20,545 nt of DNA, from contig CAMAYW010000007.1 in the NCBI GenBank assembly GCA_945862475.1, positions 1 to 20,545 on the forward strand, in the 5' to 3' direction. Each line of letters starts with the position of its first letter. The stretch's first letter is position 1. The notes under the pieces were generated by a model. It searched no databases, was not told where the DNA came from, and saw only the letters and a list, made by a program, of their open reading frames with translations. The position numbers and the translations under genes were made by a program. The stretch comes from Bacteriovorax stolpii (GTDB lineage: Bacteria > Bdellovibrionota > Bacteriovoracia > Bacteriovoracales > Bacteriovoracaceae). Positions 7,326 through 13,609 of the stretch are shown one piece after another.

Positions 7326-8363
7326 CTAATCAAGAGCGGCAAGTAATTGGGGACTGGCCCCAGCATTGAGAAGAGACCTTCTGTGGATCCTGATCATTTC
7401 CGCAATTTCTCTTCTAAGGTTTCCATCGATCATTTTTCTGATCCCCTCTAAGCGAACTGGGTCACATTCACGAAAAATATCCCCTGATGAGCGTGAGTAG
7501 GCCTGAAGGGTAGATATTAGAATTCTAAATCCCGCGACAACTTCCTCTGCTCCGATATCATAGCCAAAGGTAATTCCTTGGCCGTTGGCATTCATCTCTT
7601 TAAATAGAATCGAGTTAATTTCTGGAAAATTAGTTTTACCAGAAATTCTTATTCCTTGCTGAGAACTAAATCTTACGCCATTAACTAACATACCCGTCGA
7701 AGATTTCGTAAAATCCATACCTAGTACGAGATAGTCTCCCTGCTTTATTTCTGCTTTCCATTGATCGAGCTTAAGATTTTTTTTGGTGCGCGGATTAAAA
7801 ATTAAGCTCGCCGTACCACGAATCGTCGGAATCGGAGTCTTTAATCCAGTAGAGAAAATGTTACTTATGGCCGATATGACTTCATTCACGTCCCTAAGGC
7901 TTTGGCGTGATCGAATCGTTTTAAGTTCTTGAAAAGCCTTTATCATTTTTGGCCTATAATGCTCATTTAAAACCTGCTCAACTTGTGAGCTCAACGTTGC
8001 AGCTCCAATACCCAAAGGAGTACTCGTTTTGACAGAAAATTTTCCCGTTTTCTCGTTGTAATAAATGTTTTTCACCTGAAAGCTCATCCCTGCAATCGTT
8101 AGGGAGAGACCTTGTTCGGAGTCAATAGATAGAAAATCCTCTGAAAAAGAGTAATTAATATCCTTTTTGGAGTTTATTTTCATTCCAACAGGAAAAATAC
8201 CCTTTTTCCCACTATAGAGTTGGAAATCCTTGTCCAAAGTAATGGAACCACCTACCGATGCAGGAGATTCTCGTAAATAATCGATGAGAGAAATCACTGG
8301 AGTTGAACCAAAGCAGCTCACAATCGTGATGATGGCCAAAATCAATAGAATGGGTAATTTCAC
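7326..8363 (-). CDS. predicted lipoprotein of unknown function
   Basis: A 345-residue protein beginning with a lipoprotein signal peptide: Lys2, a hydrophobic run, and lipobox I-V-S-Cys17, so it should be lipidated at Cys17 and anchored in the inner or outer membrane. The rest is rich in beta-strand-like segments (about residues 35-250), with a helical region near 125-170 and a basic helical C-terminus. No domain is recognised. The start is a GTG at 8363; it is needed to supply the signal peptide, as the next in-frame methionine lies well inside the mature part. The ribosome binding site is absent or very weak, but a sigma-28-like promoter lies directly upstream, 8 bases from the start codon. 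It is transcribed away from the Tad locus. Confidence 0.72.
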   Translation of the reverse strand: MKLPILLILAIITIVSCFGSTPVISLIDYLRESPASVGGSITLDKDFQLYSGKKGIFPVGMKINSKKDINYSFSEDFLSIDSEQGLSLTIAGMSFQVKNIYYNEKTGKFSVKTSTPLGIGAATLSSQVEQVLNEHYRPKMIKAFQELKTIRSRQSLRDVNEVISAISNIFSTGLKTPIPTIRGTASLIFNPRTKKNLKLDQWKAEIKQGDYLVLGMDFTKSSTGMLVNGVRFSSQQGIRISGKTNFPEINSILFKEMNANGQGITFGYDIGAEEVVAGFRILISTLQAYSRSSGDIFRECDPVRLEGIRKMIDGNLRREIAEMIRIHRRSLLNAGASPQLLAALD

Positions 8364-8371
8364 GGATTGAA

Positions 8372-8399
8372 TTATCGGTAAAATGAGTCTGATTATTTA
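8372..8399 (-). promoter_or_regulatory. sigma-28 (FliA)-like promoter of the lipoprotein gene
   Basis: On the minus strand TAAA (8399-8396) is followed after 16 bases by ACCGATAA (8379-8372), which matches the FliA -10 at 7 of 8 positions. The same ACCGATAA box with the same spacing occurs before the RHS-like gene. The GTG start codon is 8 bases beyond the -10 box, so the transcript would be leaderless or nearly so. Confidence 0.5.
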
Positions 8400-8415
8400 G
8401 ACAGGTAAAGATAAA

Positions 8416-8599
8416 GGTCCGGAGAAGAGCTTTAAACGGTTTCGCGCCCCTAGTAGACTAGGTGGGCGCAATTAGTAATCACTTTAGGCTTCTCACATTC
8501 TGTCCTAATACTAGGACAGGCAAGCATGCACACCGTGATCAGGGACCGCTCCCGAAAATTAAATCGTAGGGGCGAAACTTTATGATCTTGCCCCGGACC
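8416..8599. ncRNA. candidate structured RNA (strand unresolved)
   Basis: Several complementary segments are nested here. GGTCCGG (8416-8422) pairs with CCGGACC (8593-8599) and closes about 184 bases. GAGAAG (8422-8427) can pair with CTTCTC (8489-8494); it shares base 8422 with the closing stem, so one of them would lose a pair. Inside that is a GC-rich hairpin, 8444-8453 with 8458-8469 (two-base bulge, TAGA loop). A perfect eight-pair hairpin, CTGTCCTA (8500-8507) with TAGGACAG (8512-8519), follows, and GGGGC/GCCCC can pair near the 3' end. On the plus strand a TTGAAT/GATTAT promoter (8367-8396) could start transcription near 8403. It may be a small RNA or the start of a long leader of the pilin operon. 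It does not match an RNA family I can name. Confidence 0.35.
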
Positions 8600-8772
8600 C
8601 ACTTACAATACTACCGCATTTTCTTGGCAATCAGGAGAGGCAAGTTTATCACTTTATTTTTGTCTATCTAACTTCTAACTAGTCTTTTCAGTAGTTTAAG
8701 AAATACCCGCCCAATTTAATTTAAAAATAATCCAGCCGACCCTTAAGCTGCATTAAAATACTAAAATGTTTC

Positions 8773-8800
8773 TAAAGTTTTAATGACTTTAGGTCGAAAA
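8773..8800 (+). promoter_or_regulatory. sigma-28 (FliA)-like promoter of the Tad pilin operon
   Basis: TAAAGTTT at 8773-8780 is a perfect FliA -35 and GTCGAAAA at 8793-8800 is identical to the -10 box of flagellin 1. The spacer between boxes is 12 rather than 11 bases, as also found before the RHS-like gene. The leader to the ATG at 8839 is about 30 bases and ends in a purine-rich ribosome binding site (AAGGGGGA). Confidence 0.52.
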
Positions 8801-8838
8801 ACAGTATGTAGAACAAGTGTGCTCCTCAAGGGGGAAGT

Positions 8839-9048
8839 ATGAAGGATAAATTATTAGCTTACTTGAAGGACGAGAGTGGGCAGACCTCCACAGAGTATAT
8901 TCTGCTGGTTGCCGTAGCTGCTGCTATCGTTATCAAGTTCAAGGGTGCTATTACAAAGCAACTCTTGGGTGAGGGTGGTGATGGTGAAGGTGGTATCCTA
9001 GGGAACGTAATGGGTAAAGTTAATGATGATATCTCTCAATGGGAGTAG
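8839..9048 (+). CDS. flp: Flp/Fap-type major pilin (Tad pilus)
   Basis: A 69-residue class III prepilin. A short charged leader ends at Gly14, followed by QTSTEY, so cleavage between Gly14 and Gln15 leaves Glu at +5 and Tyr at +6, the Flp signature. The hydrophobic stretch ILLVAVAAAIVIKF follows. The mature protein of about 55 residues ends in a glycine/acid-rich segment. It is the likely main subunit of the Tad pilus, processed by the prepilin peptidase encoded two genes downstream and polymerised by the CpaF ATPase and TadB platform. It is the first gene of the cluster and has its own promoter and strong ribosome binding site. The 47 bases after its stop contain a seven-pair hairpin (9047-9066) without a T-run, which might favour higher expression of this gene over those downstream. 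Confidence 0.9.
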   Translation: MKDKLLAYLKDESGQTSTEYILLVAVAAAIVIKFKGAITKQLLGEGGDGEGGILGNVMGKVNDDISQWE

Positions 9049-9060
9049 GTAAGTAATTTC
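9044..9060 (+). repeat. 17-base repeat at the Flp stop codon (copy 1)
   Basis: AGTAGGTAAGTAATTTC here and AGTAGGTAAGAAATTTC at 11159-11175 agree at 16 of 17 positions. Each copy overlaps the TAG stop codon of a pilin gene, the first and the last of the pilin block. Function unknown; this copy also forms one arm of the hairpin at 9047-9066. Confidence 0.5.
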
Positions 9061-9095
9061 TTGCCTCTCCTAAGGTTCGTGATACCATCTTCGTT

Positions 9096-9320
9096 GTGAA
9101 ACCATCAACAAATAGCCGTGGTCAAGCTACGGTTGAGTACATTTTCATTCTCGCATTTGCGATTATTTTCGGCTTCAATGTCATTTCAAAATATTCTGAT
9201 TTTTTTAGTGATGCTATGGGTAGTGTTTCCCACGTACTCTCTACGCACCTGACAGTTGGGATTTGTCAGTCAAATTGTTGGATGAAAGGGTATGAGAATT
9301 CTTATTCGGGCACTCCATGA
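9096..9320 (+). CDS. second Flp-like class III pilin
   Basis: A 74-residue prepilin with processing site Gly9/Gln10 followed by ATVEY, again placing Glu at +5 and Tyr at +6, and a hydrophobic segment rich in Ile and Phe. It differs from the first pilin in a longer C-terminal part with two cysteines (ICQSNCW), which could form a disulfide in the periplasm. It may be a minor or alternative pilin. The start is a GTG at 9096 without a good ribosome binding site; translation could depend on coupling or on another start. Its stop overlaps the start of the prepilin peptidase gene by 4 bases (ATGA). Confidence 0.78.
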   Translation: MKPSTNSRGQATVEYIFILAFAIIFGFNVISKYSDFFSDAMGSVSHVLSTHLTVGICQSNCWMKGYENSYSGTP

Positions 9321-9814
9321 AATTTGAAATAGTGTTTAGTCTTCTTTTGATAGAATTACTCATCGTCAGTTGGGTCGATTTTAGAACGAAAAAAATTTCA
9401 AACTATTGGATTCTGTTTAACCTCTTTTTCGCTTTCCTGTTATTTTTAATGGGAAGCCATTTTTATGAATTGAACTGGAGTATTTTTCTATTCCCTTTGG
9501 GTTTTATTGGTTTTGGTTTTTTTCTTTTTCTTTTGAATATTATGGGTGCTGGTGATTCAAAATATCTCGCGTCACTTTTTTTTGTGACACCTTTTGATTA
9601 TCAATTTATTTTTTTTGAGAAAATCATCATCAGTACAGTAGTTATTGGAACCATCTTGCTTTTAATGAGATTTTTTAGACATCGTCGTGAACTGATTGCT
9701 TTCTCTGTTAATCGTCACTGGAAAGGTATTCGGGATTTAATTAAATCAAGGTTTAGTTATGCGCCGGTAATCTCTTTTGCATGGATTCTGTTAGGGATGG
9801 AATTATGGAATTAA
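9317..9814 (+). CDS. cpaA: Tad prepilin peptidase (TadV/CpaA, A24 aspartic peptidase)
   Basis: This 165-residue polytopic membrane protein has about four hydrophobic segments. It carries the two catalytic aspartates of the A24 family: Asp21 in WVDFRTKKISN and Asp80 in the GAGDSK motif (GxGD). The length fits the short TadV/CpaA type, which lacks the N-methylation domain of PilD. It cleaves the leader peptides of the Flp and TadE-like prepilins of this cluster at the cytoplasmic face of the inner membrane. The gene overlaps both neighbours (4 bases upstream, 10 downstream), indicating one operon. Confidence 0.9.
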   Translation: MKFEIVFSLLLIELLIVSWVDFRTKKISNYWILFNLFFAFLLFLMGSHFYELNWSIFLFPLGFIGFGFFLFLLNIMGAGDSKYLASLFFVTPFDYQFIFFEKIIISTVVIGTILLLMRFFRHRRELIAFSVNRHWKGIRDLIKSRFSYAPVISFAWILLGMELWN

Positions 9815-10131
9815 GTACAAATAAAGATTCAGGTCAAACGACTGTTGAGTATATTCTTCTTTTCGTTGTTGTCATCTCTCTCGTCATGACTGTGTATAAG
9901 AGTGCTGCCTTTAAAAGAATGTTTGGTGATCAAGGAGAAGTAGGTTTAAAAATTAAGGCACAAAACGAGTTTTCTTACCGCCACGCTTTTCATATCAGTG
10001 GCTCGGAGCGAGAACCCCTACCTGATATTCCTCGAGATAATAAAGATATTTTGAATCATCCGTCATATGTCGATGTATCAAGCGCCGGAGATTCTCGATT
10101 CTTTGGACCGAAGGACCCTTATGGCCAGTAG
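9805..10131 (+). CDS. class III prepilin-like protein of the Tad cluster
   Basis: The start at 9805 is preferred over the ATG at 9781 because AGGG (9793-9796) is suitably placed and the leader is then of normal length. The resulting 108-residue protein has a processing site GQTTVEY (Glu +5, Tyr +6) and a hydrophobic helix (YILLFVVVISLVMTVY). The mature part is longer than a Flp pilin and ends in a proline- and charge-rich tail without cysteines. It is probably a minor pilin or pseudopilin of TadE/TadF type rather than the main subunit. Overlaps with both neighbours suggest coupled translation. Confidence 0.72.
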   Translation: MELSTNKDSGQTTVEYILLFVVVISLVMTVYKSAAFKRMFGDQGEVGLKIKAQNEFSYRHAFHISGSEREPLPDIPRDNKDILNHPSYVDVSSAGDSRFFGPKDPYGQ

Positions 10132-10657
10132 TAATGAAAGAGGTCAGTCGACGATTGAATTTATTTTTACGTTCGTTTTTGGACTCAGTTTGATTTTAGT
10201 TATTTTTAATACTTCAGTGAACTATGCAACCGGATACCTCGTGCAGTATGCAACTTTTATGGCGAGTCGAGTTTATCTCACCCAAGACACCCACAAAGGC
10301 CAAGTTGGAAATAATGGTCCGTCCCTTGAGAGAGCCGCCCAAAATGCTGAAACCGCTTTTAATAACTATAACCTTAGCGTTCTTAAAATTCCGAGTGAGA
10401 ATTTTAAAGTGAACAGAGTCGAACAAGCTTCAGGGAGTAATGAAACCCTGACGATTGGTGCTTACACGACCTTTGAGGTAACAATGGACATGATTGGAAG
10501 AGTGGCTGGACAAAATAAATTAGAATTAGTCTCAGAATCTTTTTTAGGTAAAGAACCTACGAGGGCCGAGTGTGCTAGTCGTGTTTGCTATGCAATTACA
10601 GGTCAACAAAATTGTGATCAATCTATGGACGTCACCTTATACGATGATGGATGTTGA
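10121..10657 (+). CDS. TadE-like minor pilin
   Basis: Start at 10121 gives MASSNERGQSTIEF with AAGGA at 10111-10115 as ribosome binding site; the upstream in-frame ATG at 10067 would add 18 residues inside the previous gene. The 178-residue product has the class III cleavage site after Gly8 with Glu at +5, then one transmembrane helix, then a periplasmic domain of about 145 residues with cysteines near the end (ECASRVCYAITGQQNC, and a final Cys). This is the architecture of TadE/TadF pseudopilins. Overlap of 11 bases with the upstream gene. Confidence 0.78.
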   Translation: MASSNERGQSTIEFIFTFVFGLSLILVIFNTSVNYATGYLVQYATFMASRVYLTQDTHKGQVGNNGPSLERAAQNAETAFNNYNLSVLKIPSENFKVNRVEQASGSNETLTIGAYTTFEVTMDMIGRVAGQNKLELVSESFLGKEPTRAECASRVCYAITGQQNCDQSMDVTLYDDGC

Positions 10658-11163
10658 TGAAAAATAACTTAAGTTCTCAAAGAGGCCAAGCCCTCATCGA
10701 GTTAATTATATTTTTACCACTCATTGTGACACTGTATTCAGTGATCTCTGGATTTGCTAATTCAATCAATGGATCCATCAATCAGCAAAAGATAGCTAGA
10801 TCTTATTACTATTATAGAATTCAAAACAGCTCAACTACTCCGTCTCCGCTCAGCGTACCCAATTTTGAAAGTTGGTCCTATTTTAGTGTCTTCTTTATTG
10901 GTTGGCGTGATTACGTAAAAGGCGAGGGGAGTCCAGTTATGCCATGTTATAAGGTGAGCATCCCTTTTAAAGATAGTCCTAAAGATAAGTGTGAGGATGC
11001 CTACAATTCTGAAAAAAGTCTCTGGGTAAAAGTCGGAACAGTCTACGGAACATGTGGAGCGACGTTTTATCATAAAAATGGTGAAGTCTATTATGCTCCT
11101 GATCAAGGTGATGGAGACTTTAGTGCTGTTGTTGATCAAAGAAGTTGCATAATCATGCAGTAG
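10657..11163 (+). CDS. TadE-like minor pilin
   Basis: Translation probably starts at the ATG overlapping the previous stop (TGATG, 10655-10659), giving 168 residues; ATG 10651 is an alternative. The N-terminus has the class III signal RGQALIELIIFLP with Glu at +5 of the mature chain (the Tyr of Flp pilins is replaced by Leu), as in TadE/TadF/TadG-type pseudopilins. One transmembrane helix is followed by a periplasmic domain with several cysteines that could form disulfides. It is the last of five class III prepilins in the block. An 84-base gap with a possible promoter separates it from cpaB. Confidence 0.75.
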   Translation: MKNNLSSQRGQALIELIIFLPLIVTLYSVISGFANSINGSINQQKIARSYYYYRIQNSSTTPSPLSVPNFESWSYFSVFFIGWRDYVKGEGSPVMPCYKVSIPFKDSPKDKCEDAYNSEKSLWVKVGTVYGTCGATFYHKNGEVYYAPDQGDGDFSAVVDQRSCIIMQ

Positions 11164-11175
11164 GTAAGAAATTTC
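11159..11175 (+). repeat. 17-base repeat at the last pilin stop codon (copy 2)
   Basis: This copy differs from 9044-9060 at one base and likewise spans the TAG stop codon. The following sequence is different, so the hairpin of copy 1 is not conserved here. Confidence 0.5.
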
Positions 11176-11200
11176 ATTTTGCTCCATGAAAATAAAAATC

Positions 11201-11209
11201 TGGTAAGAT
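11201..11209 (+). promoter_or_regulatory. possible extended -10 promoter for cpaB
   Basis: TGGTAAGAT has the extended -10 form TGn followed by a TATAAT-like hexamer (TAAGAT). No good -35 is seen at normal distance. It would start transcription near 11216 and separate expression of the assembly machinery from the pilin block. Confidence 0.35.
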
Positions 11210-11247
11210 TAAGTAATTGAAAAATCATTCAAAGTTTAGGAAGAACA

Positions 11248-12078
11248 ATGAATAGTCGAGCCTTTACTACCAGTCTTCTCCTTGCTGCCCTGGCCGTTGC
11301 CATGATTTGGTCTTACATCGAAAGTAGAGAGACCGAATTACAGAGCGATTACGGGAATCAAACACCAGTGGTGATCGCAAAAGAAGATATCAAAGAACTT
11401 GAAATTATCGATGATAGAAAAGTTCAACTCATAAATATTCCTTCAAAATTTCAAATGCCAGGTCACTTCAAAAGAGTTGAGGATCTGTATAATACCATTG
11501 CTGCAGTACCAATCAAAAAAGGAGAACAGATTACTGTTCCGAGAGTGACATATCCTGGTTCACAATCTGGATTGTCCCGTCAAATTTCTATTGGCAAAAG
11601 GGCCATGTCTATACAAGTTACTGAAGGACAAGCTGTCAGTCGATTAATTAAGCCAGGGGATCGAGTAGATGTACTTGCTCTTGTAGACTATGCAGCGGGA
11701 AAGAAGGAAAAGTTAAAAGTTAAAACAGTGCTTCAAGATGTGATCGTCTTATCTACAGGATTATTTATTACAAATTCGGTACCGATCATTAACATAAAAG
11801 ATGAGAAAGATTCTCGTCAGATGAAATTAAATAACTATACAAATTTTAATACCGTAACTCTGGAGCTTACTCCCTTTGAAGTTCAAAAGATGGTTTTTCT
11901 CATATCTGCAGGTAACGGAATCTATCTTTCGCTTAGAAATAATGATGATAAAACAGTTGAAAGAATAGCATCGACAAAACTTTACGATGTTTTAGATGAA
12001 GATAGGGCCGAGGCACAAACATATTTTGCCGAGCAATCGGCGAGAGAAAATAAAAGGGCTGGTGGTGTCGGTCGTTAA
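11248..12078 (+). CDS. cpaB: Tad pilus assembly protein CpaB/RcpC
   Basis: A 276-residue protein with an N-terminal membrane anchor (residues 5-22), then a SAF-type domain (about 40-105, beginning TPVVIAKEDIKELEII and containing the GEQIT turn), then the RcpC/CpaB domain (about 110-245, with the typical IKPGDRVDVLALVDY). CpaB/RcpC is a periplasmic component thought to work with the secretin, perhaps via peptidoglycan. AGGAAGA precedes the ATG. The 3' end overlaps cpaC by 14 bases. The order cpaB-cpaC-cpaE/cpaF-tadB is normal for Tad loci. Confidence 0.9.
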   Translation: MNSRAFTTSLLLAALAVAMIWSYIESRETELQSDYGNQTPVVIAKEDIKELEIIDDRKVQLINIPSKFQMPGHFKRVEDLYNTIAAVPIKKGEQITVPRVTYPGSQSGLSRQISIGKRAMSIQVTEGQAVSRLIKPGDRVDVLALVDYAAGKKEKLKVKTVLQDVIVLSTGLFITNSVPIINIKDEKDSRQMKLNNYTNFNTVTLELTPFEVQKMVFLISAGNGIYLSLRNNDDKTVERIASTKLYDVLDEDRAEAQTYFAEQSARENKRAGGVGR

Positions 12079-13609
12079 AATTTTAATCACCATTTTATTT
12101 TTTTCTTTTGTGAATCTAGGATTCTCCCAAGATAACGCTCAGACTTCCCCGGTCCCAAATAAGGACTTAGAAGTTGCCATGGGGATTGATATTATTGAAA
12201 AACTTGATTTCGATTACAGTCCCAAAATTACGATCGGAAATGAAAGTATCTTAAAATTAGTTCTCATTCCCACGAAAAGAGAAATTATCTTTAAGGGATT
12301 AAAGCCCGGTAGAACGAATGTTACCGTAAGAGATAGTGTTGGCGATGTGAAACTTATTTATACCGTAGTCATTACGGCAACAGGTAAATCTAATACTGTT
12401 TCAGAGTTAAGGGAATTAATTGGAGACGTTGAAGGTCTTGAAATTGGAATTAAGGGCGGAAAAGTTTATGTTGGTGGCGAAATCGTCGTTCCCGATGATA
12501 TTGGAAGAGTCTCTCAAGTGCTTGCTAGCTATCCCGATGTTCTCACTTTAATTGAGCTCTCTCCTCAAACCCAGCGAGTGATTGCAAGAAAAATGACTGA
12601 AGAGTTAGCGCGAAATAATTTAAAAGAAGTCACTGTAAGAGTTGTGAATAAAGTTTTTTGGTTAGAAGGAGTGGTGAGTCCACAACAAAAACCTGATGGA
12701 AGAGAAGCCCTCGCCGTTACAATTGCCAAAGCTTTTCTACCACCAAAAATTATTAATTTATCATCAGCAAGTAATCGCTACGCTTCTCCTCAAACCAGTG
12801 ACATCATCGATTTTACAGCTGTAAGTCAGAAAAAAGACGCACCTCCAGCTCCCAAGATGATCAAGATAACGTCACAATTCGTAGAACTTTCAAAAACCTA
12901 TAATAAAATTTTTGCCTTCAAGTGGGCACCTCTGATGGGTGCAGATAATTCAAGCATTCAATTTGGTCAAACGGCCTCAGGAAATTTATCAGCGAAACAA
13001 TCTGAGGGAACACTCAGTGCTACCATTTCAAATTTATTTCCTAAATTGAACGCTGCTAAAAGTGCGGGTTATGCTAGAACGATCCAGTCTGGAATGGTTA
13101 TAGTAAGAGATGGATTTAATGAAGGTGGTAGAATTTCCAAAAATACCAAAATACCGTTTGCTCTAGGGACGGGTGATTTTACGAAAGCAGATGCAGCGAA
13201 TATAGGATTAACTTTGGATGTGAAGCCTTCCATATTAGAGCAAGAAAAAATTGAGCTTGGGATTAACCTCAGCGTTAGCATTGCCGTTCCATCTGGAAAC
13301 ACTAATCCCATCACAACAAATAACGATATTAAGACGAATGTCATTTTGAAATCAAAAGAGTCTGCTGCTATAGGGGGTGTTGTTCAAAACACTTCTACAA
13401 CCGACTACGACAATACCGGAAACGATCCGGCCCCGACAACAGCAACAGCTGGTGGACAACAACCGGCTACTCCTTTGTTTCGTCTTTATCGATCAAAAAG
13501 TTATTCAACCAGTAAAAGTCAGTATGTCATTTTTGTAACACCTGAAATTATCGAATCTGCCTCCGCTGGAACAGAAGAAATAAGAAAGAAATTCAGGAGA
13601 AGAGAATAA
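12065..13609 (+). CDS. cpaC: Tad pilus secretin CpaC/RcpA
   Basis: The start is placed at GTG 12065 (or GTG 12062), because this gives a normal signal peptide (MSVVKILITILFFSF, cleavage near residue 22) and AAAAGGG lies just upstream; an ATG at 11996 would put 23 unrelated residues before it. The 514-residue product has the secretin N-terminal domain (about 35-105, with FKGLKPGRTNVTVRD), BON-like repeats (about 110-245) and the C-terminal secretin domain (about 275-500, ending YVIFVTPEII). It should form the outer-membrane ring through which the Flp pilus leaves. The alanine/threonine-rich insert before the final strand is low in complexity. The stop codon is directly followed by the ATG of the next gene. 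Confidence 0.9.
   Translation: MSVVKILITILFFSFVNLGFSQDNAQTSPVPNKDLEVAMGIDIIEKLDFDYSPKITIGNESILKLVLIPTKREIIFKGLKPGRTNVTVRDSVGDVKLIYTVVITATGKSNTVSELRELIGDVEGLEIGIKGGKVYVGGEIVVPDDIGRVSQVLASYPDVLTLIELSPQTQRVIARKMTEELARNNLKEVTVRVVNKVFWLEGVVSPQQKPDGREALAVTIAKAFLPPKIINLSSASNRYASPQTSDIIDFTAVSQKKDAPPAPKMIKITSQFVELSKTYNKIFAFKWAPLMGADNSSIQFGQTASGNLSAKQSEGTLSATISNLFPKLNAAKSAGYARTIQSGMVIVRDGFNEGGRISKNTKIPFALGTGDFTKADAANIGLTLDVKPSILEQEKIELGINLSVSIAVPSGNTNPITTNNDIKTNVILKSKESAAIGGVVQNTSTTDYDNTGNDPAPTTATAGGQQPATPLFRLYRSKSYSTSKSQYVIFVTPEIIESASAGTEEIRKKFRRRE

Larger units (their letters stand above)
8364..8838. other. 475-base non-coding region upstream of the Tad operon
   Basis: No plausible reading frame lies here. 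At the left edge is the promoter of the leftward lipoprotein gene; from 8416 to 8599 are several complementary segments forming a possible structured RNA; 8600-8772 is AT-rich with no clear feature apart from GGCAAG at 8639-8644, which could pair with CTTGCC at 8587-8592; 8773-8838 holds the pilin promoter and leader. Confidence 0.7.

Noticed and set aside
8416..8599. GEMM (cyclic di-GMP-I) riboswitch, expected upstream of pilus genes
   Set aside because: The conserved GEMM core segments are not present on either strand; only generic pairing is seen.
8416..8640. RNase P or 6S RNA
   Set aside because: On the minus strand there are short RNase P-like strings (GGTCCGGGG, GGACAGAA), but they are too close together and the GAGGAAAGTC element is missing. 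A weak similarity to the 6S apical region on the plus strand is too short to support a call.
8626..8641. Sigma-54 promoter in the Tad leader (TTGGCA...GGCA)
   Set aside because: The GG to GC distance is 12 rather than 10 bases.
10831..11187. Minus-strand frame opposite the last TadE-like gene
   Set aside because: It lacks a recognisable product and lies opposite a gene supported by its class III signal and operon position.
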